The position numbers and the translations under genes are program-made. Shown piece by piece: positions 62,461-64,000 of a stretch of DNA of 64,000 nt (position 1 is its first letter; each line of letters begins with the position of its first letter). The notes under the pieces are model-generated. The model saw nothing but the letters and a program-made list of their open reading frames with translations. It was not told the origin of the DNA and ran no database searches. Source of the DNA: DASUXY01 sp036377675 (GTDB lineage: Bacteria; Bacillota; Bacilli; Bacillales; Amphibacillaceae); contig DASUXY010000017.1 of the NCBI GenBank assembly GCA_036377675.1, positions 67,152 through 131,151 on the forward strand. Reading direction: 5' to 3'.

Positions 62461-63753
62461 TCAATTCTCCTTTTCGTTCATTAATAAATACGTCGTATCC
62501 TCTGTTAGCTTTTGTGACACTCGGATCACATCGTCAGTCGTGACGTCATTAATATGTTCTAACAATTCTTTAGGCGTGAGTTGTTTCTGGGCGATCACTT
62601 GTTGATACAATAGTTCGATAATGCCTTGCGGATGGTCCATTGTTTCCAAAAATTGATTGAGCAGGAGTTGTTTCGTTTCAGTCAATTCCACGTCTGTAAA
62701 CTCCCCATTTTTGATTGCTTGTACTTGTAAGGAAATAATCTCCTTCGCTCGTTTATAATCGGCTGGATCAATTCCACTAAAGATGAGCACTAAACCTTTA
62801 TGACTTTCAATTCTTGAGGCGGCATAGTAGGCTAAGCTATTTTTTTCTCTAACATTTATAAACAATTTTGAACTCGGAAAGCCACCTAAGATTCCGTTCA
62901 TCACTTGTAAAGCAGAATAATCATCGTCTTTAAAGGTGCAATCGGTTCGATACCCAATATGCAGTTTTGCCTGTTGAACCGCTTGTTTTTCAATAACCTC
63001 TTTCGGTCGTTTAGATCGTATCTTTTCTTGCTCACTTACTTGATTGTCTTCTTTAAAAGTGACATGATTTTCCTTTCGTTTAATCATCGATGTGAACAAA
63101 TTTTTTATTGGAGCCTTATCAAAATCTCCTACCACATAAATATCGAGTTGGTCATTATGAAGCATCGATTGGTAATACTCATATACATCCTCTGCTGTCA
63201 TCGTCTCGAGATCTCCCTCATAACCATGTACATGAATTTGATAAGATTCTCCTTCACACATTTCATCGATTAAGCGCATATTCGCATAGCGTAATTTATC
63301 GTCGTAAATCGATGTGATTTTTTTTCGTAACGTCTCTATTTCCCGATTGAAAATCGTTTCGTCAAACTGATGATCACGAACATTTGGATTGAAGATGACA
63401 TCGCGAAACAGTTTTACAGCTTCAGCTAAAATACTTGATTCATTTGAAATATACTTTTGATTAGCGACGTCCAATCGAAAGCTTATAATATGATTGTTTC
63501 CTTTTTTAGACCCATCAATTGAAAAAACAGCTCCATATAAATCGTCTAATTTCGTTTGAAAAGCTAATTGATTCGGATAATTTTTCGGTCCTTGTTGTAA
63601 AAGGTAAGGAAGTAATGCACGTTTTGTAATCGTTTCCCGTTGTAATGGTGCTTTAAACTTCGCAACGATACTAAGAGTTTTAAATTTTTTAGTTTGAATC
63701 AAATGCAAGTGATATCCATTTACTGAAATTACATCTTCCATAACGAGCTCCAT
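62461..63753 (-). CDS. ymfF: Inactive M16 peptidase homologue YmfF
   Basis: A 430-residue protein with the M16 fold but no HxxEH. The place of the zinc motif reads LLPYLLQQGPKNYPN, so it cannot bind zinc in the usual way. Shared blocks include ETLRKKITSIYDDKLRYA and VNGILGGFPSSKLFINVREKNSLAYY. It probably forms a heterodimer with the active YmfH, as in other M16 alpha/beta pairs. The start is ATG 63753, six bases behind GGAGGG. Confidence 0.9.
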   Translation of the reverse strand: MELVMEDVISVNGYHLHLIQTKKFKTLSIVAKFKAPLQRETITKRALLPYLLQQGPKNYPNQLAFQTKLDDLYGAVFSIDGSKKGNNHIISFRLDVANQKYISNESSILAEAVKLFRDVIFNPNVRDHQFDETIFNREIETLRKKITSIYDDKLRYANMRLIDEMCEGESYQIHVHGYEGDLETMTAEDVYEYYQSMLHNDQLDIYVVGDFDKAPIKNLFTSMIKRKENHVTFKEDNQVSEQEKIRSKRPKEVIEKQAVQQAKLHIGYRTDCTFKDDDYSALQVMNGILGGFPSSKLFINVREKNSLAYYAASRIESHKGLVLIFSGIDPADYKRAKEIISLQVQAIKNGEFTDVELTETKQLLLNQFLETMDHPQGIIELLYQQVIAQKQLTPKELLEHINDVTTDDVIRVSQKLTEDTTYLLMNEKEN

Positions 63754-63930
63754 ATCTTTCCCTCCAACTGTGAATATGTATGAAATATATGTATAGTTTG
63801 TACGATTTCGGCATCTGTAACCATCAATTCGCTAAAATCTCGTTTTGAACAGAGTTGAAACCCATCTACGCACAATTATCCATAGTTTACCATTAAATAG
63901 TATCGAACACCAATTGAAGGTCATGTCATT

Positions 63931-63963
63931 ATAAACCGGCACGAATCATCGGTGCCGGTTTAT
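63931..63963 (-). terminator. Terminator of the gene upstream of ymfF
   Basis: A perfect twelve-base-pair stem (ATAAACCGGCAC / GTGCCGGTTTAT) over nine bases lies in the last 70 bases of the window. It probably ends a minus-strand gene beyond the window edge. Confidence 0.7.
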
Positions 63964-64000
63964 ATGGAACGCTTATAAAAAAACCATTAGCGACTTCCTT

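Noticed and set aside
1..64000. CRISPR array, tRNA or rRNA genes, riboswitch, prophage
   Set aside because: No regularly spaced repeats, cloverleaf-like segments, rRNA signatures, recognisable aptamers or phage gene runs were seen by eye. A covariance-model search would be decisive for small RNAs.

Overview
The window reads as chromosomal core DNA of a low-GC, endospore-forming Gram-positive bacterium of the Bacillaceae. Spore genes are spread through it (cotE, spoVS, spoVK, sirA, tlp, a DUF1657 protein). Most genes are on the minus strand, in an order that largely follows the Bacillus subtilis stretch ymfF-ymfH ... pgsA-cinA-recA-rny-ymdB-spoVS-miaB-ricA-cotE-mutS-mutL-miaA-hfq-spoVK-hflX-lexA-yneB-ynzC-tkt-sirA-yneF-ccdA-yneK-citB-yneN-tlp-yneR-plsY-yneT-parE-parC. 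The species cannot be named from the sequence. No rRNA, tRNA, CRISPR array, prophage or complete insertion sequence was seen.

Layout. 0.1-4.1 kb: a seven-iron ferredoxin, a PdaC-type polysaccharide deacetylase, a gene-poor 0.77 kb stretch with decayed-looking short frames, a His/Tyr/Cys-rich small protein, a DUF1657 protein and a frameshifted methyltransferase. 4.2-7.2 kb: a reactive-sulfur locus (TauE/SafE exporter, TusA, TusA-rhodanese fusion, DsrE-like protein, CstR repressor) with three look-alike CstR operators. 7.3-12.5 kb: a 5'-3' exonuclease, a two-headed dynamin (DynA) and a flavin reductase. 12.9-18.9 kb: a leucine/isovalerate-type acyl-CoA carboxylase operon with a TetR regulator and a palindromic operator. 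19.0-24.2 kb: topoisomerase IV (parC, parE), a nested inverted-repeat element and a CoA-binding protein. 24.5-26.8 kb, plus strand: plsY, folE2, yidD, yneR. 26.8-33.8 kb: a decayed yneQ, tlp, a small FbpB-like protein, a thioredoxin-like protein, aconitase, a PAS histidine kinase, yneK and ccdC. 33.9-38.7 kb: an orphan mrpB, ccdA, yneF, sirA, tkt, ynzC. 38.8-40.4 kb: the SOS locus (yneB, a minimal yneA-like peptide, lexA) with three LexA boxes. 40.6-49.4 kb: hflX, spoVK, hfq, miaA, dps, mutL, mutS. 49.6-63.8 kb: cotE, ricA, miaB, spoVS, ymdB, rny, recA, cinA, pgsA, ymfM, ymfK, ymfJ, ymfH, ymfF.

How the parts work together. DNA maintenance is concentrated here: LexA/RecA control, MutS-MutL repair, topoisomerase IV and a YneA/YneB/YnzC SOS operon. 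RNA metabolism is represented by RNase Y, RicA, Hfq, MiaA and MiaB. SirA, SpoVK, SpoVS, CotE and Tlp act in sporulation. The cst-type cluster is best read as a persulfide-sensing, sulfur-relay and export module.

No wholly new multi-gene system is evident. The most unusual points are an orphan MrpB lodged in the ccd cluster, two genes with no canonical start codon (an FbpB-like gene with ATT, a TetR gene with ACG), a YneA-position peptide reduced to one membrane segment, two genes broken by single-base shifts in six-A runs, and the CstR operator set. Several ORF starts were moved to the codon best placed behind a Shine-Dalgarno sequence (SD).
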